Source: an uncultured Flavobacteriaceae bacterium
GTDB lineage: Bacteria; Bacteroidota; Bacteroidia; Flavobacteriales; Flavobacteriaceae
DNA: 61,138 nt
Assembly (NCBI GenBank): GCA_905479625.1
Contig: CAJQNF010000078.1
Span: forward strand, 1-61,138
Direction of reading: 5' to 3'
Every line of letters starts with the position of its first letter. Within the stretch, counting starts at the first letter, position 1. Shown one piece after another: positions 1 through 8,809 of this stretch. The notes under the pieces are model-generated. The model was not told the DNA's origin, made no database searches, and was given only the letters and a program-made list of their open reading frames with translations. The translations under genes were made by a program, and so were the position numbers.

Positions 1-1110
1 TTTTCCGTCATGACTTACATTTATCCTTTTATACAAACCCTTTGTTTTATTTTCAAAAACAATAGAATGACCTTTGCTAGCTGGCATGAAGGGTTCTCCA
101 AAACTCGCTACATCCACTCCGATCAGCTTTAATTTTGTAGATATATCGATATGTGATTCCATTTTTGAATCTACAGATCCAAGCATTTGTTCAACTGCTA
201 CACCCGCCATATCATACCCTGGAGCTACCAAACCATAGATCATTCCATTTAATAATGCTACTTCACCAATGGCCAAAATATTTGGGTCAGAAGTTCTCAT
301 AGAATTATCAACCAACACTCCTCCTCTTTCACCTGTCAACAGGCCACATGATTTAGCTAATTCATCTCTGGGTCTTATTCCTGCTGAAATCACTAACATG
401 TCAACTTCCAAATCAGATTCATCAGAAAAATCCATCCCTGTAATAACACCATTACCCTGAATCTTGCGTGTGGCTTTATTTAAATGGATTTTTATCCCCA
501 TACTTTCAAGCTTGTGTTGGAGTACATTACTACTTCTATGATCCAACTGTCTCGGCATTAATTTTGGAGCAAACTCAACAATATGCGCTTCTAAACCCAT
601 ATCCATTACTGCCTTACCAGCCTCCAATCCAAGTAAACCTCCACCCAAAACTGCAGCTTTTGGTTTTTCAGTACCTTTTTTAATAGTCTCAGCATAGGCA
701 AGCATTCCATCAAGATCTTCAATAGTTCTATAGACAAAAACACCCTTTTTATCCACCCCGCTAATTGGAGGCACAAAAGGAACTGAACCAGTAGCAAGCA
801 CTAGATAATCATATTGATAACTTCCAATATTTTCAGTAACAATTTGTTTAATCTCTCTCTCTATACCCACTACCCTTTCATTCGTAATCAATTCAATGCC
901 ATTGTTCTCATACCAGTCTCGTGGAGACAATTCTAATGAAGACGCATCACCATTTTCAAAGTACTCACTCAAATGAACCCTATCATAAGCTGGTCTAATT
1001 TCTTCACCAAAAACAAGTATTCTATAATTCTTGGCCTCTGTTCGCGCAACCAATTTTTCACAAAACTTATAGCCGACCATGCCATTTCCAACAACAATTA
1101 TAGTTTTCAT
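1..1110 (-). CDS. nirB: Nitrite reductase (NADH) large subunit, N-terminal part (partial)
   Basis: This is the first 370 codons of assimilatory nitrite reductase; the 3' end lies outside the window. NirB is the cytoplasmic subunit that takes electrons from NAD(P)H via FAD and reduces nitrite to ammonium at siroheme. The protein starts MKTIIVVGNGMVG, a typical NirB FAD-binding fingerprint. A second dinucleotide fingerprint (VLGGGLLGLEAG) lies near residue 150, followed by the conserved LMPRQLD segment. The BFD iron-sulfur and siroheme domains would lie in the missing part. It is divergent from the siroheme methyltransferase gene that supplies its cofactor. A TAnnTTTG -7 box (1139-1146) and a copy of the island operator (1145-1160) sit just upstream. 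An unrelated pyridine nucleotide oxidoreductase is unlikely given the nitrate island context. Confidence 0.93.
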   Translation of the reverse strand, partial: MKTIIVVGNGMVGYKFCEKLVARTEAKNYRILVFGEEIRPAYDRVHLSEYFENGDASSLELSPRDWYENNGIELITNERVVGIEREIKQIVTENIGSYQYDYLVLATGSVPFVPPISGVDKKGVFVYRTIEDLDGMLAYAETIKKGTEKPKAAVLGGGLLGLEAGKAVMDMGLEAHIVEFAPKLMPRQLDHRSSNVLQHKLESMGIKIHLNKATRKIQGNGVITGMDFSDESDLEVDMLVISAGIRPRDELAKSCGLLTGERGGVLVDNSMRTSDPNILAIGEVALLNGMIYGLVAPGYDMAGVAVEQMLGSVDSKMESHIDISTKLKLIGVDVASFGEPFMPASKGHSIVFENKTKGLYKRINVSHDGK

Positions 1111-1144
1111 AATTATAGAATACTTTAAGATTAAGTCTCAAAAC

Positions 1145-1160
1145 TAAGTATTTTTACGTA
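1145..1160. promoter_or_regulatory. Island operator copy 1 (nirB side of nirB/cobA intergenic region)
   Basis: The sequence TAAGTATTTTTACGTA fits the inverted repeat TAMGTATTTWTACKTA seen at five intergenic regions of the nitrate island. Read on the minus strand, its last two bases are also the TA of a perfect -7 box TAGTTTTG (1146 down to 1139) for nirB. Half-site spacing (G to C, 9 bases) matches Crp/Fnr-family sites, so the Crp/Fnr protein encoded beside narK is the likely ligand. This is inference. Confidence 0.6.
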
Positions 1161-1196
1161 TTATTGCAGGGAATTAATCAATTATTTTTAAATAAA

Positions 1197-1212
1197 TACG
1201 TATTTTTATCAT
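1197..1212. promoter_or_regulatory. Weaker operator-like site (cobA side)
   Basis: TACGTATTTTTATCAT has a good left half and a degenerate right half relative to the island operator. It lies inside a perfect 12-bp palindrome AAATACGTATTT (1194-1205). A -7-like TATATTTA follows at 1232-1239, 20 bases before the methyltransferase start codon. Confidence 0.4.
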
Positions 1213-1259
1213 AATTAAAATCTAAGCTGATTATATTTATGATTTATAATTAAAACAGC

Positions 1260-2027
1260 ATGAAAAATTCGAAAGTGATATTAGTAGGTGCCGGCCCAGG
1301 CGATAAAGAATTAATCACGTTAAAAGGTATTAAAGCCATTAAGGCAGCAGATATAATATTTTACGACGCCCTCGTAAATCCTGAACTTCTTGAATTCGCC
1401 AGAAAAAATACTGAACTTATATATGTAGGCAAACGCCGCAATGAAAAAAGATTTTCACAGGACGAAATCCACGAACTCCTTGCTTCAGCAGCATACAAAT
1501 ACGATGTAATAGTCAGGCTAAAAGGTGGGGATCCATTCGTGTTTGGCAGAGGTTCAGAGGAACTGAATTATTTGGAAAACAAAGGTATACAAACCGAAAT
1601 AATTCCCGGAATAAGCAGTGCGCTCGCAGTTCCTGCAACTCAGGGCATCCCTTTAACAAAGCGTGGATTAAACGAAAGTTTCTATGTAATCACGGGTACT
1701 ACATCCGATGGCTCAGTGTCGAAAGACCTGAAATACGGAGCTATGTCAAATGCGACTCTAGTCATATTAATGGGGCTGAAAAATATTGAACCTATCATTG
1801 AAGAAACTCTAAAATACAGGGATGAATCTACGCCCTTTGCTATTATTCAAAATGGCACTAGAGAAGGTGAATCAATCATCCTTGACATTATTCAAAATTA
1901 TGAAACCGCCACAAAAATGATAGACTATTCAAAACCTGGAATCATCGTTATCGGAGATACTGTGGCTGAGCATCCTGCATTTTTTGAGGAGGAAATTCAA
2001 CGTGTATTGGAATCCGTTTTAACATAA
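1260..2027 (+). CDS. cobA: Uroporphyrinogen-III C-methyltransferase (SUMT), nitrate-island copy
   Basis: This SAM-dependent enzyme methylates uroporphyrinogen III at C2 and C7 to give precorrin-2, the first committed step to siroheme, the cofactor of NirB. At 255 aa it is the single-domain form, not fused CysG. The family motifs VGAGPGDKELITLKG (near residue 9), YDALVNPELL, the SAM-binding segment RLKGGDPFVFGRGSEEL and PGISSALAVPATQGIPLTKRG are intact. It is transcribed away from nirB. A second, clearly paralogous copy sits at the end of the sulfite reductase operon (46052-46816), so each siroheme enzyme appears to have its own methyltransferase. The dehydrogenase/ferrochelatase partner is encoded at 15971-16567. 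Confidence 0.93.
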   Translation: MKNSKVILVGAGPGDKELITLKGIKAIKAADIIFYDALVNPELLEFARKNTELIYVGKRRNEKRFSQDEIHELLASAAYKYDVIVRLKGGDPFVFGRGSEELNYLENKGIQTEIIPGISSALAVPATQGIPLTKRGLNESFYVITGTTSDGSVSKDLKYGAMSNATLVILMGLKNIEPIIEETLKYRDESTPFAIIQNGTREGESIILDIIQNYETATKMIDYSKPGIIVIGDTVAEHPAFFEEEIQRVLESVLT

Positions 2028-2134
2028 TAAGCGAGAAGACCTAGGGTGCTTTAAATTGCATTATTATTAATTTTGAGGGCATCAATTTTGAAAATAAAAA
2101 AATTTAATTGCAATATTTTGGATTTTCATATTTC

Positions 2135-2150
2135 TACGTATTTATCATAC
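2135..2150. promoter_or_regulatory. Operator-like half site upstream of narK
   Basis: TACGTATTTATCATAC matches the left half of the island operator and lies 22 bp upstream of the full site at 2157-2172. The two sites start exactly 22 bp apart, roughly two helical turns. Confidence 0.4.
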
Positions 2151-2156
2151 ATAAAA

Positions 2157-2172
2157 TACGTATATATACTTA
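2157..2172. promoter_or_regulatory. Island operator upstream of narK
   Basis: TACGTATATATACTTA is the most symmetric copy, with a perfect GTATATATAC core. Its final TA opens a near-consensus -7 box (TAATTTTT). A perfect TAGTTTTG also lies at 2181-2188. The narK start codon is 40 bases downstream. Confidence 0.6.
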
Positions 2173-2211
2173 ATTTTTATTAGTTTTGTTATTCGTTTCA
2201 AAACAGTAGAT

Positions 2212-3618
2212 ATGATTTCATCGAAAGCAACCAAGCTAGAGCTTCTCAATTTTAAAAGTCTTCCAACAAGAACTTTCTGGATTACATCCATAGCCTTCTT
2301 TCTTTGTTTTTTCGCATGGTTTGGTATCGTACCATTTATGCCAGATGTTGTTAAAGATCTTGGATTAAGCCCAGATCAGAAATGGAACTCAATAATTCTT
2401 GCAGTTACAGGCACCGTATTTGCCCGACTATTGATTGGCAAGTTATGCGATACTCATGGACCAAGGCTAGTGTATACAGCATTACTTTTAACCGGCGCCA
2501 TTCCAGTTATTCTTATAGGGATGTCTCAAACCCCTCTTCAGTTCCTTATCTGTAGATTTTTCATAGGCTTTATAGGCGCCTCTTTTGTCATAACCCAGGT
2601 CCACACTTCATTGATGTTCGCTCCAAATGTTGTGGGTACAGCAAATGCAACTTCTGCGGGATGGGGTAATTTAGGAGGTGGAGCAAACAGATTAGGAATG
2701 CCAATTATTGCCTCTATAGTAGTTAGTTTTGGAATAGCCGAAACCGACTCTTGGCGTTACTCCATGATCATAGCAGGAATTATTTGCCTATTAATGGCTT
2801 TTATATACTATCACTTTACACAAGACACTCCTGAAGGGAATTATAAAGAATTAAGAGCTGCAGGTATAAAACCAATGCATAAAAAAAGTGACGCTGCAAC
2901 CAAAGAAGTACTTAAAGATTATCGCGTCTGGATTCTTTTCATAGTATATGCCTCTTGTTTCGGAGTTGAGCTCACAATATATGGAACCATGGATGATTAC
3001 CTTCAAAACACTTTTCACATCGACAGAATAACTGCGGGTAATATCGTACTCTCTTTTGCAATGATGAATATATTCGCCAGAACATTGGGCGGGTTCTTTG
3101 GCGATAAATTTGGTAAACTAAAAGGCCTTAGAGGTCGGGTAATGCTTCTCTCAATGCTATTAGCTCTTGAAGGTACCATGCTCATATTCTTTTCTAACAT
3201 AAACATTCTCGCACTTGCCATTGTCTTTCTAGTAGCCTTTAGCCTCACCGTTCAAATGGCCGAAGGAGCTACATTTTCAGTGGTGCCATTTATCAATAAA
3301 AAAGCAATCGGCTTAATTTCAGGTATTGTTGGTGCTGGAGGAAATGTTGGTGCCTTTCTAGCGGCAATTCTATTAAAATCTAAATCTGCCACGGCCGAGA
3401 AGATCGCCATAGAAGCAAACCAAGGCAGTAGTATTGACATCATTGACAGGGCACAAGCTACAGCGTCTTCCTTGGCCGTTTCTGACGGATATCTTGTTAT
3501 CGGCGGCCTAATCATTCTAAGCGCCGTAGCGTCTTTAGCTATTAAATTTTCTACAAAAGATGAAAAAGAAATAGCCACCGAAATGCAAATGATTTTAGAA
3601 GTAACTAGCACTAAATAG
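2212..3618 (+). CDS. narK: Nitrate/nitrite MFS transporter (NNP family)
   Basis: This inner-membrane major facilitator protein of the nitrate/nitrite porter family imports nitrate, or exchanges it with nitrite. At 468 aa with about 12 hydrophobic segments it matches the family size. Two nitrate-signature-like glycine-rich motifs are visible: AGWGNLGGG near residue 150 and GIVGAGGNVGA near residue 384. The N-terminal FFLCFFAWFGIVPFMP segment is also typical. The context (nirB, nitrate reductase, NrtABCD) supports assimilation, so a name such as nasA or nrtP would be equally fair. The stop codon lies 7 bases before the Crp/Fnr regulator, implying co-transcription. One full and one partial island operator precede it. 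Confidence 0.92.
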   Translation: MISSKATKLELLNFKSLPTRTFWITSIAFFLCFFAWFGIVPFMPDVVKDLGLSPDQKWNSIILAVTGTVFARLLIGKLCDTHGPRLVYTALLLTGAIPVILIGMSQTPLQFLICRFFIGFIGASFVITQVHTSLMFAPNVVGTANATSAGWGNLGGGANRLGMPIIASIVVSFGIAETDSWRYSMIIAGIICLLMAFIYYHFTQDTPEGNYKELRAAGIKPMHKKSDAATKEVLKDYRVWILFIVYASCFGVELTIYGTMDDYLQNTFHIDRITAGNIVLSFAMMNIFARTLGGFFGDKFGKLKGLRGRVMLLSMLLALEGTMLIFFSNINILALAIVFLVAFSLTVQMAEGATFSVVPFINKKAIGLISGIVGAGGNVGAFLAAILLKSKSATAEKIAIEANQGSSIDIIDRAQATASSLAVSDGYLVIGGLIILSAVASLAIKFSTKDEKEIATEMQMILEVTSTK

Positions 3619-3625
3619 ATAATTT

Positions 3626-4342
3626 ATGTACAGATCTCAAGTACAATGCGACACATGCTCTAACAATCTCTGTTTGATTAAAAAAAGTCTTATTTCTGAC
3701 GAAGACAAACGACTTTCTCAGCAAAAGGTCAATTTGAATTGCAAAAAAGGGCAGCAATTTATTATGGAAGGAACACCCGTTAGCGGTTTGTTTTTTATCT
3801 ACAAAGGAAAGGCCAAGGTTCTAAAAACAGGCATCTATGGCAAAGAACAGATCCTGAGGCTTGTCAAAAATGGGGAAACAATTGGTCATCGTGGTTTTGG
3901 AACAAAGAAGAAATACGGCATCAGTTCTGTGGCTCTTGAAGATTCAATTCTTTGCAACTTCAGCAATGAGACCCTAGAATTAATGATGAAAAAGATTCCA
4001 AAGCTAACCTATGAACTCATGCTCTTCTATGCAGATGAACTCAATCGATCAGAAACTAAAGTTAAAACTTTGGCTCAGATGACGGTTAGAGAAAAAGTCA
4101 TAGACGCCCTATTATTTATACATCGGAAATTTGGAACCAATCATAAAGGGTGTATCAACATTCAACTCAGCAGACAAGAAATTGCCGATTATTCAGGCAC
4201 AACGGTAGAACAAGTTATCAGAACAATTTCATCTTTAAAATCTGAAGGCCTGTTAACTTGCGTTGGAAAAACCATCTCTATAAACAATCAGGGCCAACTG
4301 AAAAACGAGATTTCCGAGCATAATTTCTACTTAGATCAATGA
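3626..4342 (+). CDS. Crp/Fnr-family transcription regulator
   Basis: This 238-aa regulator has a cyclic-nucleotide-binding-like beta-roll (about residues 36-140) and a C-terminal winged HTH (about 165-225). The recognition helix reads V194-E195-x3-R199, the FNR-type arrangement (V-E-x-x-x-R), but the Ser that FNR uses before the Arg is replaced by Ile198. The N-terminus has a C8-x2-C11-x4-C16 cluster and another Cys at 39, reminiscent of FNR [4Fe-4S] ligands, though the last spacing differs from FNR (x5). It is co-transcribed with narK and is the best candidate to bind the repeated 16-bp operator. The effector (oxygen, NO, nitrate-related or none) cannot be read from the sequence. Confidence 0.85.
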   Translation: MYRSQVQCDTCSNNLCLIKKSLISDEDKRLSQQKVNLNCKKGQQFIMEGTPVSGLFFIYKGKAKVLKTGIYGKEQILRLVKNGETIGHRGFGTKKKYGISSVALEDSILCNFSNETLELMMKKIPKLTYELMLFYADELNRSETKVKTLAQMTVREKVIDALLFIHRKFGTNHKGCINIQLSRQEIADYSGTTVEQVIRTISSLKSEGLLTCVGKTISINNQGQLKNEISEHNFYLDQ

Positions 4343-4381
4343 GCTAACACCCAACCTTCATCAAATATTCCGATAATGACT

Positions 4382-4406
4382 AAAACTACGTATTGAGCGT
4401 AGTTTT
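4382..4406 (+). terminator. Rho-independent terminator after narK-crp
   Basis: A perfect 9-bp stem, AAAACTACG with CGTAGTTTT, encloses a 7-base loop and runs into further T residues, 40 bases after the regulator stop codon. It contains a chance TACGTA, which is stem sequence rather than an operator. Confidence 0.75.
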
Positions 4407-4467
4407 TTATTTCTATGTGATTCAGTTGCTTAGTCAATTTTCCTGCCATTTGTCATGTTTAAAACTG

Positions 4468-4508
4468 ACTAAAAGATGATTTTTAGAGGGCATATCACAT
4501 CTTTTAGT
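4468..4508. repeat. Perfect 11-bp inverted repeat upstream of the nrt operon
   Basis: ACTAAAAGATG (4468-4478) is repeated in exact inversion as CATCTTTTAGT (4498-4508), with 19 bases between. Arm centres are 30 bp apart, about three helical turns. It lies just upstream of the predicted -7 box, a position suited to an activator dimer pair. No poly-T follows, so a terminator is less likely. Confidence 0.5.
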
Positions 4509-4522
4509 TCAACCATGGCCTA

Positions 4523-4530
4523 TACATTTG
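4523..4530 (+). promoter_or_regulatory. Predicted -7 promoter box for the nrt operon
   Basis: TACATTTG matches the Bacteroidota consensus TAnnTTTG exactly. A TTTAG at 4503-4507 could serve as the -33 element. The island operator follows immediately, which would place it around the transcription start. Confidence 0.5.
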
Positions 4531-4537
4531 CTTCAAC

Positions 4538-4553
4538 TAAGTATTTATACGTA
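4538..4553. promoter_or_regulatory. Island operator upstream of nrtA
   Basis: TAAGTATTTATACGTA is identical over all 16 bases to the copy upstream of the nitrate reductase gene (10946-10961). It ends 20 bases before the nrtA start codon and lies downstream of a perfect -7 box, so a repressive role at this promoter is plausible. Confidence 0.65.
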
Positions 4554-4573
4554 ATTAAACTAAATATCACATT

Positions 4574-5959
4574 ATGAGATCAACATTATTCGCTTTATGC
4601 CTGTTAATTCTGAGTAGCGCATTCTATTCTTGCGGTCAGAAAGAATCTAAAAAAACAAACCCTGAAGAAGAGGCTGTTCCTGAAACCAAATCACTTACTA
4701 AAACTCTTGATGTTGAAAAACCTCAATTAACTTTTGGCTTCATCAAATTAACTGATATGGCCCCTTTGGCCATCGCAAAAGAAAAAGGTTTTTTTGAAGA
4801 AGAAGGTCTTTTCGTTTCGGTAGAAGCTCAATCAAATTGGAAAAACATTCTAGACAGGGTAATTGACGGACAACTAGATGGATCTCATATGTTGGCCGGT
4901 CAACCTATTGCTGCCGGATCAGGTTTTGGACGTCAGGCTGAACTCGTCACCCCTTTTTCAATGGACTTAAATGGAAATGGAATAACAGTTTCAAACGACG
5001 TATGGTCCAAAATGAAACCACACATTCCAAAAGACGCTGATGGCAAACCCATACATCCGATAAAAGCCGAAACTTTGAAACCCGTAATTGACAGTTATAA
5101 ATCATCTGGAAAAGCCTTCAAAATGGGCATGGTATTTCCCGTATCAACCCATAATTATGAAATCCGATACTGGCTCGCGTCTGCCGGCATACACCCCGGA
5201 ATGTACACCAAAGACAATATCCAAGGACAGGTTGATGCTGAAGTACTACTATCAGTTACACCTCCACCTCAAATGCCCGCTACGCTGGAAGCCGGAACAA
5301 TTCATGGCTACTGCGTTGGAGAACCGTGGAATCAACAGGCTGTTTTTAAAGGAATCGGTGTTCCCGTTACTACGAATTATGACATCTGGAAAAACAATCC
5401 TGAAAAAGTATTTGTCATGACCAAAAAGTTTGTGGAAGAGAATCCTAACACTGCTATTGCAGTTACAAAAGCCCTCATCAGAGCCGGAAAATGGCTTGAT
5501 ACTCCTGGTAACAGAAAAGAAGCTGTTAAAATCTTGTCTATGCCTCAATATGTGGGTGCAGATGAAGTGGTCTTAGCAAACTCTATGACCGGAACATTTG
5601 AATTTGAAAAAGGTGATAAAAGATCTATGCCTGACTTCAATGTATTCTACAGGTATAACGCTACCTATCCTTTTTATTCAGACGGGGTTTGGTTTTTGAC
5701 TCAAATGAGAAGATGGGGTCAGATTCCTGATACAAAACCTGCTGATTGGTATGACTCAAAAATTAAGGAAATCTATCGCCCGGACATTTGGAAAAAAGCC
5801 GCTGAACTATTGGTTACTGAAGGGCATATCCCAGCTGTCGATATCCCTGAAACTGATGGCTACAAACCAGCGACAACTGACTTTATTGATGGAAAGAACT
5901 TCGACGCCAAAGATCCGATAGCTTATATAAACAGCTTTAAGATTGGAAACAAAGACTAA
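4574..5959 (+). CDS. nrtA: Nitrate ABC transporter substrate-binding lipoprotein (NrtA/CmpA family)
   Basis: This is the periplasmic solute receptor of a nitrate-type ABC importer. The first 20 residues form a lipoprotein signal ending in C20 (hydrophobic stretch, then AFYSC-GQ), so the mature protein is probably anchored to a membrane. An acidic/lysine-rich linker (about 22-50) precedes a two-lobed NrtA-like domain starting at [17 protein letters not shown]. At 461 aa it is the usual family length. Bicarbonate (CmpA) and nitrate (NrtA) receptors look alike; the surrounding nitrate genes favour nitrate. It is the first gene of a permease-ATPase-ATPase-porin operon. Confidence 0.88.
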   Translation: MRSTLFALCLLILSSAFYSCGQKESKKTNPEEEAVPETKSLTKTLDVEKPQLTFGFIKLTDMAPLAIAKEKGFFEEEGLFVSVEAQSNWKNILDRVIDGQLDGSHMLAGQPIAAGSGFGRQAELVTPFSMDLNGNGITVSNDVWSKMKPHIPKDADGKPIHPIKAETLKPVIDSYKSSGKAFKMGMVFPVSTHNYEIRYWLASAGIHPGMYTKDNIQGQVDAEVLLSVTPPPQMPATLEAGTIHGYCVGEPWNQQAVFKGIGVPVTTNYDIWKNNPEKVFVMTKKFVEENPNTAIAVTKALIRAGKWLDTPGNRKEAVKILSMPQYVGADEVVLANSMTGTFEFEKGDKRSMPDFNVFYRYNATYPFYSDGVWFLTQMRRWGQIPDTKPADWYDSKIKEIYRPDIWKKAAELLVTEGHIPAVDIPETDGYKPATTDFIDGKNFDAKDPIAYINSFKIGNKD

Positions 5960-6011
5960 GAACGAATTTGATCAAACACCTGATCAACAAACGGAATAAA
6001 AACATCACGTA

Positions 6012-7112
6012 ATGAGCAAAAAATTATCAAAGAGCATCCGTTTTATAGGATTGGGATTTTTAGAGCCTGTTATCTCCCTTATTCAAGGAAAGGAAACGAA
6101 AAAAAACCTGGTCCTGGTTCTCAAAAAAATAATCGCCCCTTTGGCTTCTTTTATATTATTTATAGGAGTATGGCAAACAGGAGCCCAGCTACTTTATGAC
6201 AAAGAAGCCGATTATAGAATTGAAAAAGCAAGGACAGAACAAGGGGATGAAGCAGCCATAAAAATGAAGGAATGCATCATTTCTGGTGATGTAAGTTGCC
6301 AGCCAAATACGCTGCCGTCACCTGCTCAAGTCAAGGTTTCCTTTTTTAAGCTATTTGAAGATCATAAAATCATCCGTCAGGACAAAAAAGATTTCAAGGA
6401 GAAAACGGCTTCCTTAAATCAAAAAAGAGTTGCTGATGGTAAAGAGGCCATTACCTATACCGGACGACCTTCGTTTGTGGATCAAATCATTACCAGTATT
6501 AAAACCGTATTTGCCGGTTTCTTACTTGCCATACTGATAGCAGTTCCTATAGGAATCATTATCGGTCTCAGCGAAACATTAAGAGATTCTTTTAACTGGC
6601 TTATTCAAATATTCAAACCTGTATCTCCTGTTGTCTGGCTGCTTTTGGTATTTATGATTGTAAAGACGCTTACAAAAGATTCAGAAACTGATAGTGCTTT
6701 TATCATATCCTTCATTAGCGTTGGTCTCTGCTCAATGTGGGCAACTTTAGTGAACACAACCATGGGAGTAGCAACCGTAGATCAGGATTTTCTTAACGTA
6801 GCAAAGGTGCTGAAACTTGGCTCTTTTCAAAAAGTGTTTAAGATCATTTTACCGTCTTCTCTTCCGTTGATATTCACTGGCTTGAGAATAACCTTATCTG
6901 TTGCCTGGATGGTGTTGATTGCCATCGAACTTCTTGCTCAGAGCCCTGGTTTAGGGTCATTTGTCTGGGAAGAATTTCAAAATGGAGCCAATGATTCGAA
7001 TTCCAAAATAATTGTGGCCATGTTCGTTATAGGAATCATAGGCTTCTTACTTGACAGGATCATGCTTACCATTCAAAAATTAATCTCCTTCAACAAAAAC
7101 GAAGGGAACTAA
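6012..7112 (+). CDS. nrtB: Nitrate ABC transporter permease with periplasmic insertion
   Basis: This inner-membrane subunit belongs to the NrtB/SsuC binding-protein-dependent permease family. At 366 aa it exceeds the usual 250-300. The first membrane segment (about residues 36-55) is separated from the remaining transmembrane core by roughly 90 extra hydrophilic residues (about 57-150), which contain two cysteines and many charged residues. The core shows [20 protein letters not shown] and the EAA-like loop region before the last helices ([20 protein letters not shown]). It sits 52 bases after nrtA and 10 bases before the first ATPase. Confidence 0.88.
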   Translation: MSKKLSKSIRFIGLGFLEPVISLIQGKETKKNLVLVLKKIIAPLASFILFIGVWQTGAQLLYDKEADYRIEKARTEQGDEAAIKMKECIISGDVSCQPNTLPSPAQVKVSFFKLFEDHKIIRQDKKDFKEKTASLNQKRVADGKEAITYTGRPSFVDQIITSIKTVFAGFLLAILIAVPIGIIIGLSETLRDSFNWLIQIFKPVSPVVWLLLVFMIVKTLTKDSETDSAFIISFISVGLCSMWATLVNTTMGVATVDQDFLNVAKVLKLGSFQKVFKIILPSSLPLIFTGLRITLSVAWMVLIAIELLAQSPGLGSFVWEEFQNGANDSNSKIIVAMFVIGIIGFLLDRIMLTIQKLISFNKNEGN

Positions 7113-7122
7113 AATAAAATTC

Positions 7123-7989
7123 ATGGCCTATTTAGAACTTAAGAATGTACAGAAAAGCTATGGTCAAGGTATCGGAAGCCAAAGCGTACTGCAAGACATT
7201 AACCTTGAAATTGAAGAAGGAGAATTCGTTGCGATAGTAGGGTTTTCTGGTAGTGGAAAAACAACTCTGGTCAATCTTATCAGCGGCTTACAAGAACCGA
7301 GCTCAGGTGAAATTCTTTTTAAGGGGATTCCTGTATCTGGAACAAGCCATGAACGAGGTGTAATTTTTCAAAATTATTCATTACTGCCTTGGCTGACCGT
7401 CTATCAAAATGTATGGATTGCGGTAAAAGAATCTTTCCCAAACAAAGGTAAAAAGGAGCGAGACGAAATAGTCAGATCTTATCTAGATATGGTGAATCTC
7501 AGCCCCGCAATCGACAAACGCCCAAAAGAACTTTCGGGAGGTATGAAACAAAGAGTTGCTGTGGCCAGAACCTTGGCAATGGATCCTGAAATGATCCTTA
7601 TGGACGAACCGCTTGGAGCACTGGATGCTTTAACCAGAGGGAACCTCCAGGATGAAATCCTGCACATCTGGGAAAAAAACAAAAGAACGGCCTTACTCAT
7701 AACAAACGATGTGGATGAAGGAATATATATGGCTGACAGGATTATACCGCTTATACCAGGACCTAACGCAACCTTAGGGCCTGAATTCAAAATCAACATC
7801 AAACGTCCTAGAGATAAAACAGCATTGAACGACAACCCCGAATTTAAAAAGATCAGAAATGAGATCATTGCGTATCTAATGAAAATTGGGAATGAAAGCA
7901 ATGAATCGAATGAATCTTCATACATCCTGCCAGATCTGGAACCAAAGGATCTCAGATGGGATTTTCGCTCAAAATTAAAACTATCATAA
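7123..7989 (+). CDS. nrtC: Nitrate ABC transporter ATPase 1 (NrtC/D-like)
   Basis: This cytoplasmic ATPase energises nitrate import. Walker A (GFSGSGKTT), the Q-loop, the signature LSGGMKQR and Walker B with catalytic Glu (MILMDEPLG) are intact. The H-loop is unusual: where the family has ITHD this protein has ITND, with Asn at residue 195 (codon AAC at 7705-7707). It lacks the C-terminal NrtA-like domain found in cyanobacterial NrtC. Paired with the next ATPase, whose signature motif is altered, it would form a heterodimer with one non-consensus ATP site. The C-terminus has a short repetitive [10 protein letters not shown] stretch. Confidence 0.88.
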   Translation: MAYLELKNVQKSYGQGIGSQSVLQDINLEIEEGEFVAIVGFSGSGKTTLVNLISGLQEPSSGEILFKGIPVSGTSHERGVIFQNYSLLPWLTVYQNVWIAVKESFPNKGKKERDEIVRSYLDMVNLSPAIDKRPKELSGGMKQRVAVARTLAMDPEMILMDEPLGALDALTRGNLQDEILHIWEKNKRTALLITNDVDEGIYMADRIIPLIPGPNATLGPEFKINIKRPRDKTALNDNPEFKKIRNEIIAYLMKIGNESNESNESSYILPDLEPKDLRWDFRSKLKLS

Positions 7990-8000
7990 AAAATAATATC

Positions 8001-8789
8001 ATGGAAAAAGGATTTGCTCCTGCAGATATTATGCTTGATCTGCAAAATCTAAAAAAAGTTTACCCAACACCAAAGGGAGATTATATAGTTCTTGAAAATT
8101 TGAACTTACAAATCAAAAAAGAGGAATTTGTAACCATAATTGGACACTCAGGTTGCGGTAAAACGACAATGTTATCAATGATCGCCGGCCTAAACCCAAT
8201 ATCTGATGGAAAAATATCTATCCTCGGATCAGCAATTAGAGGACCTGGGCCTGATCGCGGTGTTATTTTTCAGGCACCTAGCCTGATGCCATGGCTTACA
8301 GCTATGGAAAATGTAATGCTGGGTGTTAAACAGGTATTCCCTCATGCCAATCGAAAGCAACGGGCAGATATCTGTAAATATTACTTAAGCCGTGTTGGTT
8401 TAGAAGGGTCTTTTCATAAAAAAGCTGCGGCCTTATCACAGGGAATGCAGCAAAGGGTTGGTATAGCTCGCGCTTTTGCCATCAAACCAAGAGTACTGCT
8501 TCTTGATGAACCATTTGGCATGCTTGATTCACTTACCAGAGGAAACCTGCAAGATGTACTTATTGAAATCTGGAACAAAGAGAAAATAACTGCTGTCATG
8601 ATTACGCATGATGTGGATGAAGCAATTTTTCTGGCAGATCGTGTGGTCATGATGACAAGTGGCCCCAAAGCCAAGATAGGTGATATCCTTAAGGTTGATT
8701 TTGAAAGACCAAGAACCCGTAAAACTGTTATCGAACACCCTGATTACTATAATTATAGAAAATACCTTATTGACTTTTTAGAACATTAA
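8001..8789 (+). CDS. nrtD: Nitrate ABC transporter ATPase 2 (NrtD-like)
   Basis: This is the second ATPase of the importer, 262 aa. I chose ATG 8001 ([11 protein letters not shown]) because the in-frame upstream ATG at 7956 would overlap the previous gene by 34 bases and adds no conserved sequence. Walker A (GHSGCGKTT), Walker B (LLLDEPFG) and the H-loop (ITHDVDEA) are intact. The signature motif, however, is LSQGMQQR, with Gln147 in place of the first Gly of LSGG. This complements the Asn in the H-loop of the first ATPase: both substitutions would fall in the same composite ATP site of a heterodimer. Confidence 0.87.
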   Translation: MEKGFAPADIMLDLQNLKKVYPTPKGDYIVLENLNLQIKKEEFVTIIGHSGCGKTTMLSMIAGLNPISDGKISILGSAIRGPGPDRGVIFQAPSLMPWLTAMENVMLGVKQVFPHANRKQRADICKYYLSRVGLEGSFHKKAAALSQGMQQRVGIARAFAIKPRVLLLDEPFGMLDSLTRGNLQDVLIEIWNKEKITAVMITHDVDEAIFLADRVVMMTSGPKAKIGDILKVDFERPRTRKTVIEHPDYYNYRKYLIDFLEH

Positions 8790-8809
8790 CTCAACAAAAT
8801 ATTAAAAAA

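Noticed and set aside
4386-4394. TACGTA resembling the island operator
   Set aside because: It is part of the terminator stem after the Crp/Fnr gene and lacks the second half-site.
7956-8000. Upstream in-frame ATG for the second nitrate ATPase
   Set aside because: It would overlap the first ATPase and adds a lysine-rich stretch without family similarity; ATG 8001 fits better.
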